A DNA stretch of 64,000 bases. It comes from Chloroflexota bacterium (GTDB taxonomy: Bacteria; Chloroflexota; Anaerolineae; Aggregatilineales; J027). Location: contig JACRBG010000035.1 of the NCBI GenBank assembly GCA_016234595.1, positions 1-64,000 of the forward strand. Direction: 5' to 3'. A program made the position numbers and the translations under genes. The notes below the pieces were generated by a model that did not search any database, was not told where the DNA came from, and saw only the letters and a list, made by a program, of their open reading frames with translations. This document shows, in pieces, positions 8,030-17,381 of this stretch (positions are counted from its first letter, which is position 1; each line of letters opens with the position of its first letter).

Positions 8030-9466
8030 ATGGGAAAAACTTCAAGTCCACACTATGACGCCATTGTCATCGGCGCTGGCCCCAATGGGTTAGCCGCCGC
8101 CATCACCCTTGCCCGTGCCCAAAAATCGGTGCTATTAATTGAAGCTGCCGATACCATTGGCGGGGGAATGCGTTCTGCCGAACTCACCCTGCCCGGTTTT
8201 ATTCATGACGTCTGCTCTGCCATCCATCCTTTAGGAGCAAGTTCGCCTTTTTTCCGCGACCTACCTCTGCATGAACATGGCCTTGAATGGATTTATCCCC
8301 CTGCTGCGGCTGCCCATCCCCTCGATGATGGTTCAGCCATCATCCTCGAAAAATCAATTGAGGCCACTGCCACTCAATTAGGCCGTGACGCCGCCATATA
8401 CCGCCGTTTGATGACCCCACTCGTCAATGATTGGGATAAGCTGGTCAAAATGACCCTCGCCCCTCTGCTCCGTGTTCCCCACCATCCCATCGCCCTCACT
8501 CGTTTTGGCCTTCCCGCCCTGCTACCGCTACACACCTTTGCAAAAACATTTTTCCGCGAAGAACGCACCCGTGCGCTGTTCGCTGGATTAGCAGGTCATT
8601 CGATGTTAACGATGGGTCACATCGCCTCGGCCTCTTTCAGTATGGTCTTGGGGATTTTGGGTCACTATATTGGTTGGCCGCTGGCAAAAGGGGGGTCGCA
8701 GAAAATTGCCGATGCCCTCGGATCATATTTCCAGTCCATAGGGGGAGAAATAATCACAGGCCAATGGGTTGCGTCCCTTGCTGAATTGCCCTCGGCCCAA
8801 GCCTATTTTTTCGATACCTCACCCCGCCAGATGGTCGAAATCGCTGGAGATAAACTACCCACAAGTTATCAAAATCGGCTGCAAAAATACCGCTATGGCA
8901 TGGGAGTATTTAAACTGGATTGGGCCTTAAATCATCCCATCCCATGGAAAGCTGCTGAATGTTCCCGCGCCGCCACTTTGCATATTGGCCCAACCCTTGC
9001 CGACATCACCGCCTCTGAAAAAGCTATCTGGCAAGGGCGAAACAGTGATACTCCCTATTTAATCGTTGCCCAGCAAAGCCTTTTTGACTCGACCCGTGCC
9101 CCAGCGAATCACCAGACTGCATGGGCCTATTGTCACGTCCCCAACGGTTCCACAGCCGATATGACCACAGTCATCGAAAACCAAATGGAGCGTTTTGCCC
9201 CCGGTTTCCGCGATTGCATTATCGCCCGTCATCAAATGAATACCGCCGATTATCAAACCTATAATGCCAATTACGTGGGGGGCGACATCAATGGCGGCGT
9301 CCAAGATATTCCTCAATTAATCATGCGGCCCGCCCTTCGCCTCAATCCCTATTCCACCCCAGCTAGAGGCATCTATCTTTGCTCCTCATCTACACCCCCC
9401 GGTGGTGGTGTACATGGCATGTGTGGTTATTATGCGGCTCGTTCAGCTTTGAAAGAGGTTTTTTAG
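8030..9466 (+). CDS. FAD-dependent oxidoreductase, phytoene-desaturase-like
   Basis: This 478-residue flavoprotein starts with a dinucleotide-binding Rossmann motif (AIVIGAGPNGLAAAITLA, residues 11-28) followed by an acidic residue and IGGGMRSAEL. It ends with the flavin-binding tail GIYLCSSSTPPGGGVHGMCG. This places it in the CrtI/PYROXD2-like amine-oxidase superfamily. There is no carotenoid biosynthesis gene beside it, so a desaturase role is not supported and the substrate is unknown. An AAGGAG lies 14 bp before the ATG, which is longer than usual. It converges on the exported Thr/Pro-rich protein gene. Confidence 0.85.
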   Translation: MGKTSSPHYDAIVIGAGPNGLAAAITLARAQKSVLLIEAADTIGGGMRSAELTLPGFIHDVCSAIHPLGASSPFFRDLPLHEHGLEWIYPPAAAAHPLDDGSAIILEKSIEATATQLGRDAAIYRRLMTPLVNDWDKLVKMTLAPLLRVPHHPIALTRFGLPALLPLHTFAKTFFREERTRALFAGLAGHSMLTMGHIASASFSMVLGILGHYIGWPLAKGGSQKIADALGSYFQSIGGEIITGQWVASLAELPSAQAYFFDTSPRQMVEIAGDKLPTSYQNRLQKYRYGMGVFKLDWALNHPIPWKAAECSRAATLHIGPTLADITASEKAIWQGRNSDTPYLIVAQQSLFDSTRAPANHQTAWAYCHVPNGSTADMTTVIENQMERFAPGFRDCIIARHQMNTADYQTYNANYVGGDINGGVQDIPQLIMRPALRLNPYSTPARGIYLCSSSTPPGGGVHGMCGYYAARSALKEVF

Positions 9467-9477
9467 TTTGATTTATC

Positions 9478-9502
9478 ATGGGGTGCAGTGAATACACCCC
9501 AT
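9478..9502. terminator. Hairpin between convergent genes
   Basis: An 8-bp stem ATGGGGTG/CACCCCAT encloses a 9-nt loop in the 53-bp gap between two converging genes. No clear T-run follows on either strand, so it may be a weak or factor-assisted terminator. Confidence 0.45.
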
Positions 9503-9519
9503 ATAATGAGACAAGAGGC

Positions 9520-10107
9520 TTAAGGTTCTTGAGTTCCAGCGGGTTGTGTCGAAGTAGGCTGTGGTGGTGGTGGGTTGTTGGTATTGCCTGTATCTGAACT
9601 AGACGTTGGGGTGGCCGTCGCGGAGGTACTCGGACGGCGTGTGCCATATGGACGTGAAGCCAGTTCGTTAAATTCTAGATCGGGTAATTCCGGCGCATCT
9701 TCGGGGTCAATCACGGGCAAGGCAGTAACTTCTTCATCTTCCAGTACCAATCCGCGACGTGGCGACCACCCCGCTTTTAGCACCCCTCTATCAAAATAAT
9801 AGATAAAAAGCCATTTTTCCTCCGCATCCCGACCTGCGACGTGTGGCGCAAACGTTCCCGTTGCTGCCGCAAATATTCGGCCCGATTTACGGTCGGGTAA
9901 TGGAAAAACCTCAATACCCCCGCGTGCAACCGGTACATTTTCTAACAAGGGTGGCTCAGGAGTAGCGGTAGGTGTTCGCGTTGGTCTTGGAGTACGACTG
10001 GGGGTGGCGGTATTTTGTTGGGCTTGCGATGGTGCAGGAGCCACCACAAACAATAGTGCATTGACAGCCAGAATAGCCATCAAAAGGACAGGGATCATCT
10101 TTTTCAT
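9520..10107 (-). CDS. Exported protein with Thr/Pro-rich linkers and SH3-like core
   Basis: This 195-residue protein has a clear signal peptide (MKKMIPVLLMAILAVNALLF, cleavage likely near the Ala-Gln-Ala of SQAQQ, about residue 30). A Thr/Pro linker (TATPSRTPRPTRTPTATPEP) follows, then a compact beta-rich core at about residues 55-125 (IEVFPLPDRKSGRIFAAATG, then WLFIYYFDRGVLKAGW) that resembles a bacterial SH3 fold. The C-terminal tail is low-complexity Ser/Thr/Pro. This design is common among Anaerolineae surface proteins. The ATG follows GAGAGG at 8 bp. A cell-surface binding role is inference. Confidence 0.75.
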   Translation of the reverse strand: MKKMIPVLLMAILAVNALLFVVAPAPSQAQQNTATPSRTPRPTRTPTATPEPPLLENVPVARGGIEVFPLPDRKSGRIFAAATGTFAPHVAGRDAEEKWLFIYYFDRGVLKAGWSPRRGLVLEDEEVTALPVIDPEDAPELPDLEFNELASRPYGTRRPSTSATATPTSSSDTGNTNNPPPPQPTSTQPAGTQEP

Positions 10108-10251
10108 GCAGAGTTCCTCTCACTTCATTGAAACGGATATTGTTGAGAAACCCCACCATGCAATAGTATAAGACAATCTGGCTGGAATTTTCAACTTATT
10201 TCCATCTCAACAGGTGTTATACTCAAAATCCCATTAGAACTATTTAGGAGA

Positions 10252-11421
10252 ATGCAAAGGTTCATGCCCAAATTTATCGCAGACCGGATTGACATGGTGC
10301 CGCCATCCGGCATCCGCAAATTCTTTGATATCGCGGCAACAATGGATGATGTAATTTCACTTGGGATTGGGGAGCCCGATTTCACTTCCCCCGCCGGGGT
10401 GATTCAGGCTGGTATCCATGCCTTACAGCACGGTGAAACCCATTACACCAGCAACAACGGTCTTATCGAGCTACGCACCGCCATTTCACAATATATCAAC
10501 CGTCTGTATGGCATCGAATATGACCCGGCCAACGAATTATTGGTAGCTGTTGGCGTCAGCGAGGCAATGTATCTAGCCGTGACCGCCACAATCAACCCCG
10601 GTGATGAGGTCATTATTCCCGAACCCTGCTTTGTTTCCTATATGCCAGAGGTCGTTTTTGCAGGCGGCGTGGGCGTCATGGTACCAACCCATTTTGAGCA
10701 AGAATTTCAAGTCGCTGCCGCCGACATTGAAAAAGCCATTACTCCCCGCACCAAAGCCATTCTTTTGGGCTATCCCAATAATCCAACCGGGGCTGTGCTC
10801 AGCCGCGAACGAATGCTAGAGATCGCCCAAGTTGCCGAAAAACATGACCTACTGGTCATTTCCGATGAAATCTATGACCGTCTGGTTTACGGCGTACCCC
10901 ACATTCAATTTGCCACCCTGCCCAATATGCGTGAACGCACGATTGTGTTGGGGGGATTCAGCAAAAGCCATGCCATGACTGGGTGGCGTATCGGCTATGC
11001 CGCTGCCCCTGAGGTCATTATCAATGCCATGCGTCGCATCCACCAATACACCATCATGTCTGCCCCTACCGTCGCCCAATTTGCTGCCCTAAAAGCCCTT
11101 GAACACGAGGAAGAAGTACAGGCGATGGTGGCCGAATATGATCGCCGCCGCAAATTGTTGGTCAATGGCCTCAATCAATTGGGACTAGATTGTTTTGAGC
11201 CGCGTGGTGCATTCTATGCCTTCCCCCGCATCAAAGCATCAGGTATGGATGAAAACGTCTTCGCCGAAAAGCTGCTATATGAGGAAAAAGTCGCCGTCGT
11301 GCCGGGGAGCGCCTTCGGGGTCAGCGGAGAAGGTTTTGTACGTGCCTGCTATGCCACTTCCTATGAAAAACTTGAAGAGGCCCTTGAGCGAATGCACCGA
11401 TTTATGCAGAGATACGGATAA
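10252..11421 (+). CDS. Class I/II PLP-dependent aminotransferase
   Basis: This 389-residue aminotransferase shows fold-type I landmarks: GIGEPDFTSPAGV near residue 38, the N-Y-P-N-N-P-T-G region (GYPNNPTGAVLS), SDEIYDRLVYG, the Schiff-base lysine Lys238 in FSKSHAMTGWRIGY, and a C-terminal substrate-binding arginine in GFVRACYA. It belongs to the aspartate/aromatic group near AspC/PatA; the amino acid is not resolved. Two starts are possible: ATG 10252, only 1 nt after AGGAG, or ATG 10264 (MPKFIADRID), which fits the family N-terminus and has better spacing. It lies 72 bp before gatB. Confidence 0.9.
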   Translation: MQRFMPKFIADRIDMVPPSGIRKFFDIAATMDDVISLGIGEPDFTSPAGVIQAGIHALQHGETHYTSNNGLIELRTAISQYINRLYGIEYDPANELLVAVGVSEAMYLAVTATINPGDEVIIPEPCFVSYMPEVVFAGGVGVMVPTHFEQEFQVAAADIEKAITPRTKAILLGYPNNPTGAVLSRERMLEIAQVAEKHDLLVISDEIYDRLVYGVPHIQFATLPNMRERTIVLGGFSKSHAMTGWRIGYAAAPEVIINAMRRIHQYTIMSAPTVAQFAALKALEHEEEVQAMVAEYDRRRKLLVNGLNQLGLDCFEPRGAFYAFPRIKASGMDENVFAEKLLYEEKVAVVPGSAFGVSGEGFVRACYATSYEKLEEALERMHRFMQRYG

Positions 11422-11493
11422 GGTTGAGGTTTTAGCCCAATTTTGTTAAGCTAGAGCCATCTTAAAAGCACAAAATCAATCGAAGACGTGTGA

Positions 11494-12966
11494 ATGGCAA
11501 CCAAGACACAAACAACCGCTTATGAAGCAGTTATCGGCATGGAAGTCCACGCCGAACTGATGACCGAAAGCAAAATGTTCTGCCGCTGTGCGGTGGTTGA
11601 TTTAACCACTGCCCAACCAAATACAGCGGTTTGTCCGGTTTGCTTGGGGATGCCCGGCGTACTGCCCGTCATCAATCAGCAAGCCATTGAGTATGGCATT
11701 ATGGTTGGGCTGGCCTTGAATTGTGAAATTGCCGCCTTCAACCAGTTTGCCCGCAAGAACTATTTCTACCCCGACTTGCCCAAAGGCTACCAAATCAGCC
11801 AATATGAATTCCCATTGGCGGTCAACGGCTACGTTATGATTGACTTGCCGGATGGCAGCGCCAAACGCATCGGAATTCGTCGCGCCCATTTGGAAGAAGA
11901 CACGGGTAAAAATACCCACCTCAGCGATGGCACGAGTCTGGTAGATTTCAATCGCTCCAGCGTGCCCCTTTTGGAAATTGTGACGGAGCCAGATATTCAC
12001 AGTGCCGAAGAAGCCGAAGCCTATTGCCGCAAACTCCGTGCTATCCTGCAATATTTGGGTGTCAACAGTGGTGACATGAGCAAAGGCGTCCTACGTGTCG
12101 AAGCCAATATTTCGGTACGACCGGTCGGCTCAAGTGAATTTCGCAACCGTACCGAGGTCAAGAACCTCAACAGCATCCGCAACATGTTCCGCGCTACCGA
12201 ATACGAAATCCAGCGTCAAATCGAGGTCTGGGAATCGGGCGGCTCGGTGGTGCAAGAAACACGCGGTTGGGATGAGCAGAAACAAAAAACATTCAGCCAA
12301 CGCAGCAAAGAATCGGCCCACGACTACCGCTATTTTCCTGAACCCGATCTGCCTGTTCTGGAAATTTCGCGTGATTGGGTCGAGCGTGTCAATGCCCATA
12401 TGCCCGAACTGCCTGACACCAAACGAGAACGGTTTATGACCAATCTTGGCCTCAATCCCTACGACGCCAGCGTTTTAGTCGCCGACCGCCCTATCGCCGA
12501 CTATTTCGAAGCCGCTGTTAAGGCTGGGGGTGAAGCCAAAACCGTCGCCAATTGGATGATGGGTGAACTCTTCCGCCTCATGAATAAATCCGGCCTAGAG
12601 CGTGAGCAAATCAACGAAATCAGCGTCAAACCTGAACAATTAGTTGAGGTGATCAAGTTAATTGAGAAAAAGACAATTAACAACAATGCTGGTAAAAAAG
12701 TGCTGGAAATCGTGTATAATAAAGGTGGCGAAGTATCAACCATCATTCATTCAGAGGGCCTTGCCCAACAATCTGATGAAGGGGTTTTACGTAACGCAAT
12801 TGTACAAGTCTTGGATCAAAATCCGGGTGAAGTAGTCCGTTGGCTCAATGGTGAAGAAAAAGTCATCAAGTTTTTAATGGGTCAAGTAATGCGTGCAATG
12901 CGTGGTACAGGCGATGCTCAAGCGGTGCAGCGCCTATTGGAAGAAGAATTAAGCAAGCGCAAGTAA
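11494..12966 (+). CDS. gatB: Asp-tRNA(Asn)/Glu-tRNA(Gln) amidotransferase subunit B
   Basis: GatB is the kinase and tRNA-binding subunit of GatCAB, which converts Glu-tRNA(Gln) and Asp-tRNA(Asn) to the cognate aminoacyl-tRNAs. The 490-residue protein has the family start [13 protein letters not shown] and the zinc-type cysteines (MFCRC ... CPVCLGMPG). It also has [17 protein letters not shown], the [11 protein letters not shown] segment, [14 protein letters not shown], and a C-terminal GatB/YqeY helical tail from about residue 340. Length is normal. gatA and gatC are not adjacent. It has an ATG start at 11494. It follows an aminotransferase gene and is not obviously in one operon with the methyltransferases downstream. 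Confidence 0.97.
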   Translation: MATKTQTTAYEAVIGMEVHAELMTESKMFCRCAVVDLTTAQPNTAVCPVCLGMPGVLPVINQQAIEYGIMVGLALNCEIAAFNQFARKNYFYPDLPKGYQISQYEFPLAVNGYVMIDLPDGSAKRIGIRRAHLEEDTGKNTHLSDGTSLVDFNRSSVPLLEIVTEPDIHSAEEAEAYCRKLRAILQYLGVNSGDMSKGVLRVEANISVRPVGSSEFRNRTEVKNLNSIRNMFRATEYEIQRQIEVWESGGSVVQETRGWDEQKQKTFSQRSKESAHDYRYFPEPDLPVLEISRDWVERVNAHMPELPDTKRERFMTNLGLNPYDASVLVADRPIADYFEAAVKAGGEAKTVANWMMGELFRLMNKSGLEREQINEISVKPEQLVEVIKLIEKKTINNNAGKKVLEIVYNKGGEVSTIIHSEGLAQQSDEGVLRNAIVQVLDQNPGEVVRWLNGEEKVIKFLMGQVMRAMRGTGDAQAVQRLLEEELSKRK

Positions 12967-13160
12967 ACCAGAGTAAAAGGGAAGCCAGTGGTTAGTTAAG
13001 AAAGTTCCATCTAGACAACAGTCATCAACACCTTTTACTCGAATACTAAACGGTGTTATCACTCCTCGTCGTAGGGCACGGGGTGGATAACATCGTTTTT
13101 AATTCCAAAGCACACAAATCCCCTTGCCAGATTCCCCTACATCACGCAAAATGTTGCCCT

Positions 13161-13904
13161 ATGAGCGACATTCACAATCCTTCACCCCTCGCTGCCCATC
13201 GCGGCGAACCTTCATATGTGTGGCGCAGCGGACAAGAGCGCCGTCTGCAAATGATTTTGGCCCAACTTGACCTCGCCGATAAGCGAGTTCTGGACGCAGG
13301 CTGTGGCAATGGCATTTATGCCACCAAATTTATCGAACGCTGCCATGCCCAAGTTGAGGCCTTTGAAATCGAGCTAGCGCGTGTTGTCGAAGCCCGTTAT
13401 CACGTCCCCCACGCCGTCGTGGCACGTGGCGAAGCCCTACCCTATCCCGATAACTATTTCGACGCCGTTTTTTCTAATGAAGTCATCGAGCATGTGGACA
13501 ATGATCAACAATTCGCGGCTGAACTGGTGCGTGTCACCAAACCCGGCGGGCGCATCATGCTTTTTTGTCCCAACCGTTGGTATCCCGTCGAGCAGCATGG
13601 GCACTATTGGAAGGGCGAATATCATTTTGGCAACACCCCGCTGATTAACTACTTACCTGATCGTTGGCGCAATCAATTAGCTCCCCATGTTCGCACGTAT
13701 ACTGCACGCGGCATCCGGCGTCTATTTGAAGGGCAACCCGCTCACGTCGTGCACCATACCCGCATTTTTGGTGGCTACGATAACATTGTGCGTCGTGCCC
13801 CCACACTGGGTAAACGGATTCAAAGCACCCTCTACACATTGGAAAAAACGCCGTTCCGCTGGTTCGGCCTATCGCATTGGTTGGTGTTGGAGAAATTGAA
13901 GTAA
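13161..13904 (+). CDS. SAM-dependent methyltransferase
   Basis: This is a 247-residue class I methyltransferase. Motif I is VLDAGCGNGIYATKF, motif II an acidic residue in AFEIELARV, and the post-motif region is DAVFSNEVIEHV followed by VTKPGGRIMLFCPN. This corresponds to Methyltransf_11-type enzymes. I chose ATG 13161 (MSDIHNPSP) because the sequence upstream in the open frame is not protein-like and starts at a leucine-type codon. The stop TAA overlaps the ATG of the next gene by one base (TAATG), so the two are translationally coupled. The acceptor is unknown; lipid, quinone or small metabolite are all possible. Confidence 0.88.
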   Translation: MSDIHNPSPLAAHRGEPSYVWRSGQERRLQMILAQLDLADKRVLDAGCGNGIYATKFIERCHAQVEAFEIELARVVEARYHVPHAVVARGEALPYPDNYFDAVFSNEVIEHVDNDQQFAAELVRVTKPGGRIMLFCPNRWYPVEQHGHYWKGEYHFGNTPLINYLPDRWRNQLAPHVRTYTARGIRRLFEGQPAHVVHHTRIFGGYDNIVRRAPTLGKRIQSTLYTLEKTPFRWFGLSHWLVLEKLK

Positions 13905-15103
13905 TGGAAGATTACCGGGAATTAATTCGCGCAAATATTCTCAATGAGGCCATTTTCATTCGAGCAACTTTCAGTGGTCATCAAGCGGGCGCAACCTCGC
14001 AATGGCAGAAAATTGTGATCCGCCCTGTTGAATTAAAAAATATCCGCCACCTGCAATTTTCCTACTTCGATGACAAGCGCGACATCACCAAAAATTATGC
14101 TGGCGAAGAGGCAATTATTTCCCTCGAAGAAGCCCTAGCTGTACCTTTTCGTAATTTCAACATCCAAACCACCACGGGCGATGTCCAAGTCAACCTGAGC
14201 AAAAAGGGCAAACCCCAAATCTATCGCTCCAACACCGATGATGAGCGCCGTATCAAAACCAACCACGACCGTGAAAAGTCAGTCATCCTGACCCCCGACT
14301 CGGCCACGCCTTACTTGCAGGCGGTTGGCATCATGACTCAAGATGGCAAAATCCGCTCAGATATGCAAAGCAAATTTAAGCAGATCAATGAGTTTTTGCG
14401 GTTGGTGCAAGAAGTGGGTGAGCTCGACAAACTAAATACCTTAGATCGCCCCATCCATGTCATAGATTGTGGCTGTGGCAATGCCTACCTCACCTTTGCC
14501 ACCTATTATTACCTCACACAGGTGCTAGAATTACCTGTCGAGATGACGGGGATTGATGTCAATCGGGATTTGTTATCCCGCCACACTCAAAAAATTAGAT
14601 CACTGGGTTGGGAAGGCTTAAGTTTTCGGGCAACCCGCATTGGCGATTTTATGCCAGAAGCCTCGCCCGATATTGTCTTAGCCCTCCACGCCTGTGACAC
14701 AGCTACCGATGATGCCATTGCGCTCGGCATCAAATCCCAAAGTCGCCTGATCATTTGTGCTCCCTGCTGCCACCATCATTTACAGGAGCAGCTTCGGTTT
14801 CACCCGTCTCCGGCTCCCTTTGCCTCGGTAATGCGGCACGGCATTCTGCACGAGCGTATGGGTGATATTTTGACCGATTCATTTCGAGCCTTGCTGCTGC
14901 GCATTATGGGCTATCGCACCGACGTGGTGCAGTTTGTTTCGACCGAGCACACCGCCAAAAATTTAATGATTCGTGCTGTCAAGACTACCAAACCCGGCGA
15001 TATGCGCTTCATCCAAGAATACCTCGACCTCAAAAACTTCTGGCGCGTCACACCCTATCTCGAAGAACTCATTGCCGAACAATTGGGTCAATTTGTCGTT
15101 TAA
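13904..15103 (+). CDS. Methyltransferase, GSTCD/METTL25-like group
   Basis: This 399-residue protein has an N-terminal unrecognised domain and a C-terminal methyltransferase domain from about residue 170: the SAM loop is VIDCGCGNAYLTFATYYYL, then an acidic residue in TGIDVNRDLLSRH, then DIVLALHACDTATDDAI. The ALHACD motif with a following CAPCCHHH cluster marks the Methyltransf_25/GSTCD-like group, thought to act on RNA or protein; the substrate is unproven. The Cys-Cys-His-His-His cluster could bind a metal. ATG 13904 overlaps the preceding stop and follows GGAGAAATTGAAG. HAD gene follows after 18 bp. Confidence 0.82.
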   Translation: MEDYRELIRANILNEAIFIRATFSGHQAGATSQWQKIVIRPVELKNIRHLQFSYFDDKRDITKNYAGEEAIISLEEALAVPFRNFNIQTTTGDVQVNLSKKGKPQIYRSNTDDERRIKTNHDREKSVILTPDSATPYLQAVGIMTQDGKIRSDMQSKFKQINEFLRLVQEVGELDKLNTLDRPIHVIDCGCGNAYLTFATYYYLTQVLELPVEMTGIDVNRDLLSRHTQKIRSLGWEGLSFRATRIGDFMPEASPDIVLALHACDTATDDAIALGIKSQSRLIICAPCCHHHLQEQLRFHPSPAPFASVMRHGILHERMGDILTDSFRALLLRIMGYRTDVVQFVSTEHTAKNLMIRAVKTTKPGDMRFIQEYLDLKNFWRVTPYLEELIAEQLGQFVV

Positions 15104-15121
15104 TTTTAAGAGAGCACATCC

Positions 15122-15778
15122 ATGTCAAAAGCCATTCTGTTTGATCTTGATGACACCTTACTTGACCGTGAAGGGTCAATTGAGCCCATTGCGAGCCACC
15201 AATATCAACAGTATGGGCTTCAGCATATTCCCTTTGAGGCCTATTTGGCGCGTTTCCGCGAACTCGATGAACATGGCTATGCGGAGAGGCATCAATTATT
15301 TCGGACGCTAGTCGCCGAATTTGATATATCAGCCGATTCAGAGGAGATGCTTTGGGATTACCGCCGCCAAACATGGCAAGTGGCCCAACTTTTTGATGAT
15401 GCCCTTCCCGTATTAGAGGCGTTTCGGCAACGCGGCTACCAACTGGGTATCATTACCAATGGCTCAACTGCGATGCAAACAGGTAAACTCGAGGCAACAG
15501 GGCTTCTCAAGCTTGTTGATGTGGCCCTTATTTCAGAGCAGGTCGGTCTCCACAAACCCGACCCGCTGATTTTCCAACAAGCTGCTGAAAAATTAGCCAT
15601 CTCCCCTGAACAGTGTATCTTTGTAGGGGATCATCCTGTTAGAGATGTGATGGGTGCTCACCGCGTCGGTATGACAGCGATATGGCGGGTGGCCCATCTT
15701 GCATGGCCGGACGACCTTGCCATTAAGCCACACCACACCATTCATCAGCTAAGTGACTTACTTCGCCTACCGCTCTAG
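15122..15778 (+). CDS. HAD-superfamily hydrolase
   Basis: This 218-residue phosphatase-like protein has the four HAD motifs: DLDDTLLDR with nucleophile Asp8 and acid/base Asp10, IITNGS (motif II), Lys in LHKPDP (motif III), and FVGDHPVRDVMGA (motif IV). A helical cap (residues 15-85) places it in subfamily I, near YjjG/pyrimidine 5'-nucleotidase and epoxide-hydrolase-like enzymes. The physiological substrate is not predictable. The ATG follows GAGAG at 7 bp. It is the third gene of the operon with the two methyltransferases, and its stop lies 3 bp from the stop of the convergent phosphoribosyltransferase gene. Confidence 0.9.
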   Translation: MSKAILFDLDDTLLDREGSIEPIASHQYQQYGLQHIPFEAYLARFRELDEHGYAERHQLFRTLVAEFDISADSEEMLWDYRRQTWQVAQLFDDALPVLEAFRQRGYQLGIITNGSTAMQTGKLEATGLLKLVDVALISEQVGLHKPDPLIFQQAAEKLAISPEQCIFVGDHPVRDVMGAHRVGMTAIWRVAHLAWPDDLAIKPHHTIHQLSDLLRLPL

Positions 15779-15781
15779 GCT

Positions 15782-16357
15782 CTATTTTTTGTCCTTATTT
15801 TCGTCTACAAATACGGGCAAATGACCTAAGGCCTTCACGTTCGTCCACTTCGCCCGATCCCCTTCGGTGAAAATCGCGGCCTCAGCAATGACCTCTGCAC
15901 CTGCTTTTTCCATCAGCAAACGCATCGCCTGAAGAGTACTGCCTGTACTAATCACATCATCAATAAGGGCAACGCGCCGTCCCACTACATTCTTGAGGTC
16001 TTTTTCATCCAAATAGAGTGTTTGGGCTTTACCAGTGGTAATGGACATGGTTTCGGCCTTAAGCGCCTGCCCCATATAGGGTTTATAGTCTTTACGCAAA
16101 ACCACATAGGGCACATCCATAACTTTGCTTAGGGCATAGACGAGAGGGATGCTTTTAGTCTCGGCGGTCACCAACATTTCGGGGCCAAGATCAGCCAATT
16201 GCTCGGCTAGTCCTTGCGAGGCAGCTTCCACCAATTCGTTGTCGCCCAAAATATTTAAGATGGCAATCCGAATACCCGGTGCAACCTCAAACAAGGGTAA
16301 ATCGCGTTCCACCCCTGCCACATTAACCTTAAATACTGAACGTTGTTCATCAGCCAT
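15782..16357 (-). CDS. Purine-type phosphoribosyltransferase (Apt/Xpt-like)
   Basis: This 191-residue type I phosphoribosyltransferase shows the PRPP loop RRVALIDDVISTGSTLQAM near residue 130 and the base-side segment ETKSIPLVYALSKVMDVPYVVLRKDYKPYM. The latter contains the KxYKPYM-type stretch of adenine/xanthine phosphoribosyltransferase-like proteins. It probably salvages a purine base to its nucleotide, or acts as a regulatory homologue. The start ATG lies 2 bp after the stop of the gene upstream on the same strand, so translation is probably coupled. The base is not certain: Apt is typically about 170-180 residues and Xpt about 190. Confidence 0.85.
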   Translation of the reverse strand: MADEQRSVFKVNVAGVERDLPLFEVAPGIRIAILNILGDNELVEAASQGLAEQLADLGPEMLVTAETKSIPLVYALSKVMDVPYVVLRKDYKPYMGQALKAETMSITTGKAQTLYLDEKDLKNVVGRRVALIDDVISTGSTLQAMRLLMEKAGAEVIAEAAIFTEGDRAKWTNVKALGHLPVFVDENKDKK

Positions 16358-16359
16358 AA

Positions 16360-16827
16360 TTAGCGCTTTTCTTTATCTTTTTCTCCGACCGTAATGAATT
16401 CATACAATGGCTGCATTGCGGTAATCAATGCGGCCAATCGTTGGGCTGCAAAAGTCTGCACTTCAAGGGTCAGTGCTTCGCTAGGATAAGCTTCATAGAC
16501 TTTTGTCCATCCCCTATCCCATTCTTCCGCCACCAACCCATCTCCCAACGTTTCACGCAATTCGAGTATATAGCGCCTAAATGTGTCTAGCAAAAACTGA
16601 TTGCGGGTTTTGTCTCGGCTTTCAAAATGCAGCCCGACTTCTAACATCCGACCACAGAGCGCATTTGCCCGTGATACTTCATAGTGAATATGGCGATCTC
16701 TTCCAAAATACACCTGAAAAAACCAACGGGTCTCCCCCAAATGAAAGCGCCGATATTGGGCTGGCAAATGTTCGGGAATAAGCTCAGAAAGCCCTTTCAT
16801 AAATTCAGTATGTTTTAGCTCAGACAT
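16360..16827 (-). CDS. Conserved hypothetical, coupled to phosphoribosyltransferase
   Basis: This 155-residue cytoplasmic protein is of an unrecognised family. It is alpha-helical and charged, with aromatic pairs (WFFQVYFGRDRHIHYEVSRA) in the first half and helices with many Leu and Arg in the second. No catalytic motif, signal peptide or membrane helix is seen. The stop is 2 bp before the ATG of the phosphoribosyltransferase gene, which ties its expression to purine salvage or its regulation. The ATG is preceded by AAGGAGCG at a normal distance, on the minus strand. Confidence 0.65.
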   Translation of the reverse strand: MSELKHTEFMKGLSELIPEHLPAQYRRFHLGETRWFFQVYFGRDRHIHYEVSRANALCGRMLEVGLHFESRDKTRNQFLLDTFRRYILELRETLGDGLVAEEWDRGWTKVYEAYPSEALTLEVQTFAAQRLAALITAMQPLYEFITVGEKDKEKR

Positions 16828-16923
16828 TTACGCTCCTTAAGTAAACTACCCCCATTTAGTTAGAATTCTTTCGTCTTTCCGAAAAAATCATGAATTCATT
16901 GAGATAGATTAAAATTTATACGG

Positions 16924-16929
16924 TATAAT
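16924..16929 (+). promoter_or_regulatory. -10 element of response-regulator promoter
   Basis: A perfect TATAAT lies 46 bp before the ATG at 16975, in an AT-rich divergent region. The best -35 candidate is TTGAGA, 19 bp upstream, a longer spacer than ideal. Confidence 0.5.
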
Positions 16930-16974
16930 GAATTAAGACAGAATTGAGCATTAATTTTGATTGAGGCTATATCT

Positions 16975-17373
16975 ATGACAACCGCTATGCCAACAACCAA
17001 TACTCAACCTCTTAAGGTAATTTACGTCGAAGACAACGCCAATAACCAACGTTTGTTATGTCGGATGTTGAGCCAACGGAATATCGCAGTTCAGCTTTAC
17101 GACAATGCTGAAGATGGTTATGAGGCAATCTTTGAGAATCAACCCGATTTGATTTTTCTGGATGTTCATCTGAAGACCAAAACCTCTGGCCTCGATTTGG
17201 TTCGCCAGCTTCGTCATGCTGGTGTCAATACGCCAATTATCTTGGTCACCATTTTTAACATGATGGCCGACAAAAAACGCGCCATTGAAGCGGGTTGTGA
17301 TGATTTCTTGATGAAACCCTTTGAGATGAAACAACTGCTCAGTCTGGTGGATCAATATAGCGGTCAAGCATAG
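16975..17373 (+). CDS. Single-domain response regulator
   Basis: This 132-residue protein consists only of a receiver (REC) domain. The acidic pair is in VIYVEDNANN, the phospho-acceptor is Asp63 in FLDVHLK, the Thr/Ser site is in IILVT, and the conserved lysine is in LMKPFEMK. There is no output domain, so it is a CheY/Spo0F-like shuttle or a stand-alone messenger. I chose ATG 16975 (MTTAMPTTN) because GAGG lies 8 bp upstream; an in-frame ATT-region start at 16957 is weaker. No kinase is adjacent. It converges with the glycosyltransferase gene, with 8 bp between stops. Confidence 0.9.
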   Translation: MTTAMPTTNTQPLKVIYVEDNANNQRLLCRMLSQRNIAVQLYDNAEDGYEAIFENQPDLIFLDVHLKTKTSGLDLVRQLRHAGVNTPIILVTIFNMMADKKRAIEAGCDDFLMKPFEMKQLLSLVDQYSGQA

Positions 17374-17381
17374 GGGTTTAG

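Noticed and set aside
8030-9466. Carotenoid biosynthesis locus
   Set aside because: Only a CrtI-like flavoprotein is present; no phytoene synthase or cyclase is adjacent.
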